Assembly: GCF_045209745.1 (NCBI RefSeq)
Contig: NZ_CP109273.1
Span: 4,526,001 to 4,590,000, forward strand
Direction: 5' to 3'
Origin: Micromonospora sp045209745
Lineage (GTDB): Bacteria; Actinomycetota; Actinomycetes; Mycobacteriales; Micromonosporaceae
DNA: 64,000 nt
Shown here piece by piece: positions 15,110 to 23,873 of this stretch. The number at the start of each line of letters is the position of its first letter. The stretch's first letter is position 1. The notes beneath the pieces were generated by a model that searched no databases, was not told the DNA's origin, and saw only the letters and a list, made by a program, of their open reading frames with translations. The position numbers and the translations under genes were made by a program.

Positions 15110-17266
15110 TTACGGGGTGTGTTCTTTGCGGGCCTGGTCGGCCAGGTGGGTGGGCATGGGGTCGTGGCGGACGAAGTGGCGGCGGAAGGTGCCGGTGCCA
15201 GCCGTCATCGAGCGCAGCTCGACGGCGTAGCGGAGCAACTCGGTGGCCGGCACCTCGGCGTGGACGAGGGTGCGGCCCTCGGCCTCCGGGTCCGGTTCGG
15301 TCCCGAGCACTCGGCCGCGTCGGCCGGACAGGTCGCCCAGCACCGTGCCCACCGAGCCGTCCGGCACCCGGATGGTGACCTCGTCGATGGGCTCCAGTAG
15401 CGTCGGCTGGCCCCGGTCGGCGGCGTCGCGCAGGGCCAGCGCGCCAGCGGTCTGGAAGGCCGCGTCGGACGAGTCGACGCTGTGCGCCTTTCCGTCGACC
15501 AGGGTCACCCGCAGGTCCACCACCGGGTGTCCGCCGACCAGACCGCGCGCGAGTTGGGCGCGGACGCCCTTCTCCACTGACGGGATGTAGTTGTGCGGCA
15601 CCGCGCCGCCGACGACCCGGTCGACGAACTCGAAGCCACTGCCCGGGGGCAGGGGCTCGACCTCGATGTCGCAGACCGCGTACTGGCCGTGGCCGCCGGA
15701 CTGCTTGACGTGCCGGCCGTGCCCCGTCGTGGGCACGGTCAGCGTCTCGCGCAGCGACACCTTGACCGGCTCGGTGTCCACCTCGACACCGCCGGCGCGG
15801 AGCCGGTCGAGCACCACGTCCGCGTGTGCCTCGCCCATGCACCAGAGCACCAGCTGGTGGGTCTCCGGGTTGCGCTCCAGCCGCAGCGTGGGGTCGCCGG
15901 CGACCAGACGGGCAAGGTTGCGGGCCAGCGCGTCCTCGTCGGCGCGGCTGTGGGCGACGATGGCCACCGGCAGCAGCGGCTCCGGCATCTCCCAGGGTGC
16001 GATCAGCAGCGGGTCGTCCTTGGCGGAGATGGTGTCGCCGGTCTCGGCGCTGCCCGACTTGGTGATCGCACAGATGTCGCCGGCCACGCAGAGGCGCACC
16101 TCACGCAGGGTGGCGCCCAGCGGGGTGTAGATGTGCCCGACCCGCTCGTCGGCGTCGTGGTCGGGGTGCCCGCGTTCGGCCATGCCGTGCCCGGAGACGT
16201 GCACGATCTGGTCGGGGCGCAGCGTGCCGGAGAAGACCCGGACCAGCGACACCCGCCCGACGTGGCGGTCGACGGTGGTCTTGACGACCTCGGCGACCAA
16301 CGGTCCGTCCGGGTCGCAGGTCAGCGGCGGACGCGGTGAGCCGTCCACGCCCGTCACCGCCGGCAACTCGTGCTCCAGCGGCGACGGGAACGCGGCGGTC
16401 AGCACCTCCAGCAGCACGTCCAGCCCGACACCGGTCGCCGCGCAGACCGGCACCACCGGGTAGAAGTGGCCCCGGGCGACGGCCTTCTCCAGGTCGTCGA
16501 TGAGCACCTCGGTGCTGATCTCCTCGCCGTCGAGGTAGCGGTCCATGAGGGTCTCGTCCTCGCTCTCGGCGATGATCCCCTCGATCAGTTCGTTGCGGGA
16601 CTCGTCGATGGCCGGCTGGTGCTCCGGGTCCGGGTCGCGTACGTCGGCCGGGAGCCCGGCGGTGTAGTCGAAGACCCGGCGGGTGATCAGGCCGAGCAGT
16701 CCGTCGGTGGAAACCCCGTCGTCGCCGAGCATCGGCAGGTAGAGGGGCATCACGTTGTCGCCGAAAAGGCGTTGGCAGAGCGCCACCGTCTCGTCGACGT
16801 CGGCGCGGGGCTGGTCCAGTCGGGCCACCGCGACCGCGCGGGGCATGTCGACGGCCGCGCACTCTTCCCACAGTGCGACGGTGGCGGCGTCCATGCCGCC
16901 CGCCGCGGAGACGACGAAGAGCGCGGCGTCGGCGGCCCGCAGCCCGGCGCGCAGCTCGCCGACGAAGTCGGCGTACCCGGGGGTGTCCAGCAGGTTGACC
17001 TTGATGCCGTTGTGCAGCAGCGGCGCGCAGGTCAGGCTGACCGAGCGCTGTTGGCGTACGGCCGCGGGGTCGTGGTCGCCGACCGTGGTGCCGTCGACCA
17101 CGGTGCCGGCCCGGCCGATCGTGCCGGTCGCCGCGAGCAGGGCCTCGACCAGGGTGGTCTTGCCCGCGCCGGAGTGCCCGACGAGCACCACGTTGCGAAC
17201 CCGCTCGGGCTCGGTCACCACCGGCGTACCGCCGGTGGAACCCTTCTCATGATTTTTCTGCGCCAT
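15110..17266 (-). CDS. Elongation factor G-like GTPase (EF-G2 type)
   Basis: The 718-residue translational GTPase has the EF-G domain order. P-loop is GHSGAGKTT (about residues 28-36), G3 is DTPGYADFVGEL, followed by domains II-V with GHGQYAVCDIEVEP and the C-terminal TGGTGTF-like AGTGTFRRHF. The G4 motif reads ARLDQPRAD rather than NKMD, which is typical of the actinobacterial EF-G2 group rather than the essential EF-G. A classical fusA would sit with rpsL, rpsG and tuf, none of which are here. The start ATG has a GGGAGG box 8 nt upstream. The role is unknown; EF-G2 proteins in mycobacteria are not essential. Confidence 0.9.
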   Translation of the reverse strand: MAQKNHEKGSTGGTPVVTEPERVRNVVLVGHSGAGKTTLVEALLAATGTIGRAGTVVDGTTVGDHDPAAVRQQRSVSLTCAPLLHNGIKVNLLDTPGYADFVGELRAGLRAADAALFVVSAAGGMDAATVALWEECAAVDMPRAVAVARLDQPRADVDETVALCQRLFGDNVMPLYLPMLGDDGVSTDGLLGLITRRVFDYTAGLPADVRDPDPEHQPAIDESRNELIEGIIAESEDETLMDRYLDGEEISTEVLIDDLEKAVARGHFYPVVPVCAATGVGLDVLLEVLTAAFPSPLEHELPAVTGVDGSPRPPLTCDPDGPLVAEVVKTTVDRHVGRVSLVRVFSGTLRPDQIVHVSGHGMAERGHPDHDADERVGHIYTPLGATLREVRLCVAGDICAITKSGSAETGDTISAKDDPLLIAPWEMPEPLLPVAIVAHSRADEDALARNLARLVAGDPTLRLERNPETHQLVLWCMGEAHADVVLDRLRAGGVEVDTEPVKVSLRETLTVPTTGHGRHVKQSGGHGQYAVCDIEVEPLPPGSGFEFVDRVVGGAVPHNYIPSVEKGVRAQLARGLVGGHPVVDLRVTLVDGKAHSVDSSDAAFQTAGALALRDAADRGQPTLLEPIDEVTIRVPDGSVGTVLGDLSGRRGRVLGTEPDPEAEGRTLVHAEVPATELLRYAVELRSMTAGTGTFRRHFVRHDPMPTHLADQARKEHTP

Positions 17267-17516
17267 GGGGCGCACCTCCCTCAGCCGGTGGTGGGTGGCG
17301 ATCGCCGCGCGACGGAGAGCGGCCCGGGGCGAGTGCGCGGCGATATCCTCCGGTGGTCTGCTGCACAGCGGAAACGGGACGGGCGGACGGGTGAGCTGGC
17401 TCACCTCCCGGCTCGATCTCACACCCGTTGTCGGCAAGGCACAAGCTTCTCCTGGGCGGGTCGGCGGGACCGGCCGTATCGCCGGAGCTGGGCGGACCGT
17501 TATCGTGGGGACCGCC

Positions 17517-18146
17517 ATGGCGAAGATCTTCCAAGTGTCGGCCCGCGCGGGGATGACCCGCGTCGTCGAGCCGATTGCCCGCGCCCTTCTGCGCGCGGGC
17601 GTCACCCCCAATGCCGTCACCGTTGCGGGCACCGTTGGTGTGCTCGTCGGTGCGCTCGGCTTCGGTGCGCGCGGCCACCTGGTCGCGGGCGCGTTGATCG
17701 TGACCCTGTTCGCGCTCACCGACCTGCTCGACGGGACGATGGCCCGGATGAGCGGTGGCTCCACCAGGTTCGGGGCGTTCCTCGACTCAAGCATGGACCG
17801 GGTCGCCGACAGCGCCGTCTTCGGTGCGGTCGCATACTGGCTGGCCACGCAGGGCAGCCACTCCGGGGTGGCCGCCGCGTTGGTCTGCCTGGCCGCCGGC
17901 GGCCTGGTCTCCTACGTGAAGGCCCGCGCCGAAGGGCTCGGCATGACCTGCAACGTGGGCATCGCGGAGCGCACCGAGCGGCTGCTGATCGTCGGGGTCG
18001 GTGGGATCCTCACCGGCGTCGGTGTGAAGCCGGCGCTGGAGATCGCGCTGTGGCTGCTCGCCGCGGTGTCGATCTTCACGGTGGGGCAGCGGATGACGCA
18101 CGTCTACCGCCAGGCCCAGCAGCTCCAACCGGACGGCCAGGCGTGA
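17517..18146 (+). CDS. pgsA: Phosphatidylinositol phosphate synthase / CDP-alcohol phosphatidyltransferase
   Basis: The 209-residue membrane enzyme carries the complete CDP-alcohol phosphotransferase motif: Asp69, Asp72-Gly, Ala-Arg, Gly and Asp90, Asp94 in DLLDGTMAR ... FGAFLDSSMDR. Several transmembrane helices follow. Position before the PIM acyltransferase and pimA identifies it as the counterpart of mycobacterial PgsA1, which joins CDP-diacylglycerol to inositol phosphate for phosphatidylinositol. I chose the ATG at 17517; an in-frame GTG lies 12 nt upstream. The 17267-17516 gap is shared with the divergent EF-G-like gene. Confidence 0.94.
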   Translation: MAKIFQVSARAGMTRVVEPIARALLRAGVTPNAVTVAGTVGVLVGALGFGARGHLVAGALIVTLFALTDLLDGTMARMSGGSTRFGAFLDSSMDRVADSAVFGAVAYWLATQGSHSGVAAALVCLAAGGLVSYVKARAEGLGMTCNVGIAERTERLLIVGVGGILTGVGVKPALEIALWLLAAVSIFTVGQRMTHVYRQAQQLQPDGQA

Positions 18147-18192
18147 TCGGCGCGTCGGCGACCCGGCGCCGGACGACCGGCGGCCGGGCCGC

Positions 18193-19125
18193 ATGAACCT
18201 CACCGAGCTTGGCTACGTCGCCGGCTGGCGGGTGGCCCGCGCGCTACCCCGGCCGTTGGTGGCGGCGGCGTTCCAGGCGGGCGCGGACCGCGCCCACCGC
18301 CGCCCCGGCGGGGGTACGGCCCGACTGCGCGCGAACCTGCGCCGGGTGGTCGGCCCGGAGCTGCCCGAGGCCGAGCTGGACGATCTCGTCAAGCGCGGGC
18401 TCCGCTCGTACGCCCGGTACTGGATGGAGGCGTTCCGGTTGCCCGCGTTGAGCCGGGCGCAGATCCTGTCCAGCTTCCGGCTCGATGGCGCCGAGCTGCT
18501 CGCCGCCGACGTGGCCGCCGGTCGGGGCGCGGTGGTGGCGCTGCCCCACGCCGGTAACTGGGACGCCGCGGGCGCCTGGGTGGCGGCCACCGGTTGGCCG
18601 ATCACCACCGTCGCGGAGCGGCTCAAGCCGGAGGGCGTGTACGAGCGTTTCGTGGCCTTCCGGGAGGGCCTGGGGATGGAGATCCTGCCGACCCACGGCG
18701 GGCCACGTCCGGCGTTCGACGTGCTGCTGGACCGCGTACGTGCCGGCGCGGTGGTGCCGCTGCTGGCCGACCGGGACCTCTCCGCTCGCGGGGTGGAGGT
18801 GGACTTCTTCGGCGGGAAGACCCGGATGCCGGCCGGGCCGGCGCTGCTCGCGCTGCACACCGGTGCGCCGCTCTACGTGGCCTCGTTGTGGTACGAACCG
18901 GACACGGCGCGCGCGTCGCTCTCCGGCCCGCTGCCGGTGCCGGGGCCCGAGGTGGGGCCTTTGGACCAGCGGGTCCGGTCGCTGACCCAGCTGATCGCCG
19001 ACCGTCTGGCGGCGGGTATCGCCCGGCATCCGGAAGACTGGCACATGCTGCAGCGGATGTGGCTGGACCAGCGGGGGGCGGGGGACGGCGCGGCGCTGCC
19101 CCGGGCGGCCTCCGGTCAGGTCTGA
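18193..19125 (+). CDS. Phosphatidylinositol mannoside acyltransferase (PatA/HtrB family)
   Basis: This is a 310-residue lysophospholipid-type acyltransferase. The catalytic H-x4-D motif is HAGNWD (His119, Asp124), and a conserved acidic/Gly segment EILPTHGG sits near residue 180. The N-terminus has a short hydrophobic anchor. It lies between pgsA and pimA as in mycobacteria, where PatA transfers an acyl chain to mannose of PIM1/PIM2 on the cytoplasmic membrane face. It starts 46 bp after pgsA. Confidence 0.93.
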   Translation: MNLTELGYVAGWRVARALPRPLVAAAFQAGADRAHRRPGGGTARLRANLRRVVGPELPEAELDDLVKRGLRSYARYWMEAFRLPALSRAQILSSFRLDGAELLAADVAAGRGAVVALPHAGNWDAAGAWVAATGWPITTVAERLKPEGVYERFVAFREGLGMEILPTHGGPRPAFDVLLDRVRAGAVVPLLADRDLSARGVEVDFFGGKTRMPAGPALLALHTGAPLYVASLWYEPDTARASLSGPLPVPGPEVGPLDQRVRSLTQLIADRLAAGIARHPEDWHMLQRMWLDQRGAGDGAALPRAASGQV

Positions 19126-19183
19126 GGGGGTGGTGGGCACGGTGGGATGGTGTCCCGTAGTCGTGGACAGGGGGCGCTGACGC

Positions 19184-20344
19184 ATGCGGATCGGCATCGT
19201 GTGCCCGTACTCCTTCGACGTCCCCGGTGGGGTGCAGAACCACGTCATGGACCTCGCCGAGGCGCTGATCGTGCTCGGCCACGAGGTCAGCGTGCTCGCC
19301 CCGGCTGACGAGGACTCGCCGTTGCCGGAGTACGTGGTGTCCGCCGGTCGTGCCGTGCCGCTGCCGTACAACGGCTCGGTGGCCCGGATCGCGTTCGGCC
19401 CGGTCTCGACCGCCCGGGTGCGGCGGTGGATCATCAACGGCGACTTCGATGTGCTGCACGTGCACGAGCCGCTCACGCTGAGCGTGTCGTTGCTGGCCGT
19501 GCTCTCCGCCCGTGGCCCGGTGGTGGCCACGTTCCACACCGCGATGACCCGTTCGCGGGTGCTCGCGGCCGCGCAGGGTGTGCTCCAGATCGTGTTGGAG
19601 CGGATCACCGCCCGGATCGCGGTCAGCGCGCTGGCCCGCAAGGTGCAGGTCGAGCACATGGACGGCGGCGCGGTGGAGGTCCCCAACGGGGTGGCGGTGG
19701 CCAAGTTCGCCGACGCCGAGCCGTTGCCGGGCTGGCCGGGGGAGTGCGCCCCAGGCACCGGTGGCACGCTGGGCTTCCTGGGCCGGTTCACCGAGTCGCG
19801 CAAGGGCTTCCCGGTGCTGCGCGACGCGTTCGTGGCGTTGGCCGCCACCCGGCCCGGGCTGCGGTTGCTCGTCGCCGGCCCGGGTGACCCCGACGACCTG
19901 TACGACCAGTTCCCTGCCGAGTTGCATGAGCGGGTCACGTTCCTCGGCCTGGTCACCGAACCGGACAAGGCGCGGATGCTGCGCAGTGTGCACCTCTATG
20001 TGGCACCGAACACCGGCGGCGAGTCGTTCGGCATGATCCTCACCGAGGCGTTGGCGGCGGGGACCACCGTGGTCGCCAGCGATCTGGACGCGTTCCGGCG
20101 GGTGCTCGACGGTGGGCGCGCCGGTCGGCTTTTCCCCACGGGTGACCCGGTGGGGCTGCGCGACGCGGTGACCGAGCTGTTGGACGACCCGGCCGGGCGG
20201 GCCACGCTGAGCGCCAGCGGCGATCAGGTGGTGGCGAATTTCGACTGGCCGGTGGTTGCTCGCCGCGTTGTGGAGGTATACGCAGCGGCGATCGAGGCAA
20301 CCGACGGGCGGGTCATCGACCAGGAATGGGTGGGGCTGGGCTGA
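19184..20344 (+). CDS. pimA: Phosphatidyl-myo-inositol alpha-mannosyltransferase (GT4)
   Basis: The 386-residue GT-B glycosyltransferase has the PimA-type N-terminus MRIGIVCPYSFDVPGGVQNH with the glycine-rich loop. It has HVHEPLTLS, then LGRFTESRKGFPVL at the inter-domain GDP-mannose site and GESFGMILTEALAAG with the E-x7-E motif. PimA adds the first mannose to phosphatidylinositol from GDP-mannose. Synteny with pgsA and the acyltransferase supports this. Confidence 0.94.
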   Translation: MRIGIVCPYSFDVPGGVQNHVMDLAEALIVLGHEVSVLAPADEDSPLPEYVVSAGRAVPLPYNGSVARIAFGPVSTARVRRWIINGDFDVLHVHEPLTLSVSLLAVLSARGPVVATFHTAMTRSRVLAAAQGVLQIVLERITARIAVSALARKVQVEHMDGGAVEVPNGVAVAKFADAEPLPGWPGECAPGTGGTLGFLGRFTESRKGFPVLRDAFVALAATRPGLRLLVAGPGDPDDLYDQFPAELHERVTFLGLVTEPDKARMLRSVHLYVAPNTGGESFGMILTEALAAGTTVVASDLDAFRRVLDGGRAGRLFPTGDPVGLRDAVTELLDDPAGRATLSASGDQVVANFDWPVVARRVVEVYAAAIEATDGRVIDQEWVGLG

Positions 20345-20425
20345 ACCGATGTGACGGATGGTGCGGTGGTGACCGGGCGACCGGCGTGGCCGCGCCCAAA
20401 CGGAGTCGAAACGGAGCAGCACTAG

Positions 20426-20929
20426 ATGCCGCACATGTGGTGGGTGGTGGCCGCGAGCGTGGTCGTGGGGCTCGTCGCGGCGTACCTCATCTGGACCGCC
20501 GGCCGGGTGGAGCGGCTGCAGGGCCGCGCGGAGCTGGCGGCCCGGGCTCTTGACGCCCACCTCCTGCGCCGGGCGGCGGCAGCCGCCGTGCTGGCCGAGC
20601 GGCGCTTCGGCGTCGAGCTGTACGCGGCGGCGCGGATCGCACTGGATGCCAGCCCCGATGAGCGGGAGGCGGCGGAGAACGACCTCACCCGGCAGTTGCG
20701 TGCCGTCCAGCTGGATGCGGGCGATCCGGACTGCGGGGCGGTGATCGCCGCCAGTCGTCGGCTCGCGCTGTCCCGGCAGGTGCACACCGACCTGGTTCGG
20801 GACGCCCGCTCGGCGCGCAGCCGGCCGTTGGTGCGGTTGTTGCGGATGGGGCGGGGCCGGGAGTGGCCGCGCTACTTCGACATCGACGATCCGACCCTCA
20901 CCGTCCCGGCGGACGTCCCAGCCGCCTGA
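20426..20929 (+). CDS. Conserved membrane-anchored protein, function unknown
   Basis: The 167-residue protein has one N-terminal transmembrane helix (about residues 5-25) and a long alpha-helical, Ala/Arg-rich part. The stretch after the anchor faintly resembles LemA-type proteins, with an R-V-x-x-L-x2-R-A start. It occupies the slot after pimA, which in mycobacteria holds another membrane protein with a Nudix domain; no Nudix box is visible here. I cannot assign a function. Confidence 0.75.
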   Translation: MPHMWWVVAASVVVGLVAAYLIWTAGRVERLQGRAELAARALDAHLLRRAAAAAVLAERRFGVELYAAARIALDASPDEREAAENDLTRQLRAVQLDAGDPDCGAVIAASRRLALSRQVHTDLVRDARSARSRPLVRLLRMGRGREWPRYFDIDDPTLTVPADVPAA

Positions 20930-21067
20930 CCCACCAGGTCACGGGCGGGCCGGTGACCAGGGCCACAGTGCAGGCCACCGGGGGTCTGATTGGCTGTCGG
21001 TACGGCGTTGACCCGGGCGTAGCATTTTCGCTGCCACCCCCAGAGCACGTTCAAGGAGCGATGTCCC

Positions 21068-21985
21068 GTGCCTGAAAACACCGCCTCGAACACCGGTACC
21101 GCCCCCGTCGTCGGCACCGCCCGCGTGAAGCGTGGCATGGCCGAGATGCTCAAGGGTGGCGTGATCATGGATGTGGTCAACGCCGAGCAGGCCAAGATCG
21201 CTGAGGACGCCGGCGCCGTCGCGGTGATGGCCCTGGAGCGGGTGCCCGCTGACATCCGTGCGCAGGGCGGGGTGTCCCGGATGAGCGACCCCGACATGAT
21301 CGATGGGATCATCGAGGCGGTCTCCATCCCGGTGATGGCCAAGGCCCGCATCGGCCACTTCGTGGAGGCGCGGATCCTCCAGTCGCTCGGGGTGGACTAC
21401 GTCGACGAGTCCGAGGTGCTGACCCCGGCCGACTACGCGAACCACATCGACAAGTGGGCCTTCACGGTGCCCTTCGTGTGTGGCGCGACCAACCTGGGCG
21501 AGGCGCTGCGCCGGATCACCGAGGGTGCCGCCATGATCCGCTCCAAGGGGGAGGCGGGCACCGGTGACGTCTCCAACGCCACCACCCACATGCGCAAGAT
21601 CCGCCAGGAGATCCGTCGGCTGTCCTCGCTGCCGACCGACGAGCTGTACGTCGCGGCCAAGGAGCTGCAGGCCCCGTACGAGCTGGTCAAGGAGGTCGCC
21701 GAGAGTGGCAAGCTGCCGGTGGTGCTGTTCACCGCCGGCGGGATCGCCACCCCGGCCGACGCGGCGATGATGATGCAGCTCGGCGCCGAGGGTGTCTTCG
21801 TCGGCTCCGGCATCTTCAAGGCGGGCAACCCGGCTCAGCGGGCTGCCGCGATCGTCAAGGCCACCACCTTCCACGACGACCCGGACGTGCTGGCGAAGGT
21901 CTCCCGCGGTCTCGGCGAGGCCATGGTCGGCATCAACGTCGACGAGATCCCGCAGCCGCACCGCCTGGCCGAGCGCGGCTGGTGA
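21068..21985 (+). CDS. pdxS: Pyridoxal 5'-phosphate synthase lyase subunit PdxS
   Basis: The 305-residue TIM-barrel enzyme condenses ribose 5-phosphate, glyceraldehyde 3-phosphate and ammonia to PLP. By an 11-residue offset to the Bacillus enzyme, Asp35 (VIMDVVNAEQ) and Lys92 (VMAKARIGHF) are the catalytic pair, with phosphate-binding GEAGTG and FTAGGIATPADAA downstream. An AAGGAG box is placed for the GTG at 21068; an ATG 7 nt earlier is out of frame and stops after four codons. It is coupled to pdxT. Confidence 0.98.
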   Translation: MPENTASNTGTAPVVGTARVKRGMAEMLKGGVIMDVVNAEQAKIAEDAGAVAVMALERVPADIRAQGGVSRMSDPDMIDGIIEAVSIPVMAKARIGHFVEARILQSLGVDYVDESEVLTPADYANHIDKWAFTVPFVCGATNLGEALRRITEGAAMIRSKGEAGTGDVSNATTHMRKIRQEIRRLSSLPTDELYVAAKELQAPYELVKEVAESGKLPVVLFTAGGIATPADAAMMMQLGAEGVFVGSGIFKAGNPAQRAAAIVKATTFHDDPDVLAKVSRGLGEAMVGINVDEIPQPHRLAERGW

Positions 21986-22590
21986 GCAACGCACCCGTGA
22001 TCGGTGTGCTCGCGCTCCAGGGCGACGTCCGCGAGCACGTGGCGGCGTTGGCCGCGGCGGGCGCGGACGCCCGTCCGGTCCGCCGTCCGGCCGAGCTGGA
22101 CGCGGTCGACGGCCTGGTCATCCCCGGCGGCGAGTCCACCACGATCAGCAAGCTCGCCGACATCTTCGAGATGCGTGAGCCGATCGACAAGCGGATCGCC
22201 GACGGCATGCCGGTGTACGGATCCTGCGCGGGCATGATCATGCTGGCGACCGAGGTGCTCGACGGCCGACCCGACCAGCGGGGTTTCGCCGGCATCGAGA
22301 TGACCGTGCGGCGCAACGCGTTCGGCCGGCAGGTCGACTCGTTCGAGGCGCCGGTGGAGATCGCCGGGGTGCCGGGCGAGCCGTTCCACGCGGTGTTCAT
22401 CCGTGCGCCGTGGGTCGAGCGGGTCGGTGCCGGCGTCCAGGTGATCGGGGCGGTGACCGGTGGCTCGGCCGCCGACCGCATCGTGGCGGTCCGGCAGGGC
22501 AACCTGCTGGCCACCTCGTTCCACCCCGAGTTGACCGGCGACCTGCGCGTGCACGCGTACTTTGTGGACCTGGTGCGGGCCGCTCGTTGA
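21982..22590 (+). CDS. pdxT: Pyridoxal 5'-phosphate synthase glutaminase subunit PdxT
   Basis: The 202-residue class I glutaminase supplies ammonia to PdxS. The nucleophile is Cys82 in VYGSCAGMIML, the oxyanion/glycine motif is PGGESTTISKL (48-58), and the His-Glu pair is in the C-terminal SFHPEL. The GTG start overlaps the pdxS stop by 4 nt (GTGA). Confidence 0.98.
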   Translation: MSNAPVIGVLALQGDVREHVAALAAAGADARPVRRPAELDAVDGLVIPGGESTTISKLADIFEMREPIDKRIADGMPVYGSCAGMIMLATEVLDGRPDQRGFAGIEMTVRRNAFGRQVDSFEAPVEIAGVPGEPFHAVFIRAPWVERVGAGVQVIGAVTGGSAADRIVAVRQGNLLATSFHPELTGDLRVHAYFVDLVRAAR

Positions 22591-22989
22591 CGGTGTGAAT
22601 CGGCAGGTCAACCGGCGATTGCGCACGGGCTCGCTCGTCGGTCAGCACATACCAGGTCAGGTTCGGTCGCGTTCCGTCGAGCAGGTCGAACGGGCGGGCC
22701 GGCAGGTCGAACGGCTCGTTCCGGGCCAGCACGTCGCCGGGCGTTGCCCGGGTCGTAGTCGTCCCAGGATTCGGTACTGTCCGCCCCGGTCCGGGCGGAC
22801 GGTGCGATGCCGCCGCGCGCGGTGCATGACAGCGACCCGGGGGACGTCGGTAGGATTGCGGAGATTCGGCAGGGCCATCTGCCCGCCACAGCTTCCACCA
22901 GAGCTGACCGGCACCTCCGCGTGCGCCGGCGGGAGCGAGGCGTGAGCGGTGCGGTCGATGCAGACGGCGGGTAGCAACGGAGGTAGAAG
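22591..22989. other. Intergenic 399 bp with a possible degraded minus-strand coding stretch
   Basis: No intact gene is visible. On the minus strand, from about 22760 down to 22590, one frame starting GTG-CTG-GCC reads like real protein: FDLPARPFDLLDGTRP and NLTWYVLTDERA with G/C third positions. It has no stop before running antisense into pdxT, and the matching upstream part lies in another frame. It may be a gene remnant. The 22840-22860 part has TAGGAT as a possible -10 for yebC. Confidence 0.4.
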
Positions 22990-23742
22990 ATGTCCGGCCA
23001 CTCAAAGTGGGCGACGACCAAGCACAAGAAGGCCGTCATCGACGCCAAGCGCGGCAAGATGTTCGCCAAGCTGATCAAGAATGTCGAGGTGGCCGCGCGG
23101 ACCGGCGGCGGTGACCCCTCTGGTAACCCGACGCTCTTCGACGCCATCCAGAAGGCGAAGAAGAGTTCGGTGCCGAACGACAACATCGACCGCGCCGTCA
23201 AGCGCGGCTCGGGCCTGGAAGCCGGCGGCGCCGACTGGCAGACGATCATGTACGAGGGGTACGGCCCGAACGGCGTGGCCATGCTCATCGAGTGCCTCAC
23301 CGACAACCGCAATCGGGCGGCGACCGAGGTGCGTACCGCGCTGACCCGCAACGGCGGCTCGCTCGCCGACGCCGGCTCGGTGTCGTACATGTTTTCCCGC
23401 AAGGGCGTGGTGATCGTGCCCAAGGAGGGCACCAGCGAGGACGACGTGATGCTGGCTGTCCTCGACGCCGGTGCCGAGGAGGTCAACGATCTCGGTGAGG
23501 CGTACGAGGTGGTCTCCGAGCCAACCGACCTGATCCCGGTGCGCACGGCGTTGCAGGACGCGGGCATCGAGTATGAGTCGGCCGAGTCCTCCCTCATCCC
23601 CAGCATGAACATCCCGCTGGACGAAGAGGGTGCTCGCAAGATCTTCAAGCTGATCGACGTCCTCGAGGACTGCGACGACGTGCAGAACGTCTACGCCAAC
23701 TTCGACGTCTCCGATGACGTGCTGGCGGCAGTCGACGCCTGA
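22990..23742 (+). CDS. yebC: YebC/PmpR family regulator or translation factor
   Basis: The 250-residue protein has the invariant N-terminus SGHSKWATTKHKKAVIDAKR and the family's KAKKSSVPNDNIDRAVKRG and YEGYGPNGVAMLIE motifs. It is full length. Some members act as transcriptional regulators near ruvC, and recent work places others in ribosome-stalling relief; both are family knowledge. In many actinomycetes ruvC follows directly, but here it is 38 kb away. A GGAGGTAG box precedes the ATG. Confidence 0.96.
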   Translation: MSGHSKWATTKHKKAVIDAKRGKMFAKLIKNVEVAARTGGGDPSGNPTLFDAIQKAKKSSVPNDNIDRAVKRGSGLEAGGADWQTIMYEGYGPNGVAMLIECLTDNRNRAATEVRTALTRNGGSLADAGSVSYMFSRKGVVIVPKEGTSEDDVMLAVLDAGAEEVNDLGEAYEVVSEPTDLIPVRTALQDAGIEYESAESSLIPSMNIPLDEEGARKIFKLIDVLEDCDDVQNVYANFDVSDDVLAAVDA

Positions 23743-23759
23743 GGGCCAGTGGCCCGCTT

Positions 23760-23833
23760 GATCGACTCGGTTTCGCTGATGTCGGGTGTTCCACGCGTGG
23801 GGATGCCGCGATTTCCGTGAAACGGAGTCGATC
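23760..23833. repeat. Palindromic dispersed repeat, copy A
   Basis: A 74-bp element has 15-bp terminal arms GATCGACTCGGTTTC and GAAACGGAGTCGATC (one mismatch) and an inner perfect palindrome CCACGCGTGG at 23791-23800. The right part CCGCGATTTCC before the arm is shared with copy B at 40925-41000. It lies just after yebC and may also act as its terminator. Confidence 0.7.
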
Positions 23834-23873
23834 GAGGAGGTGTGCGAAGTGGTGGCCGCCCGCCGAGGAGCCG

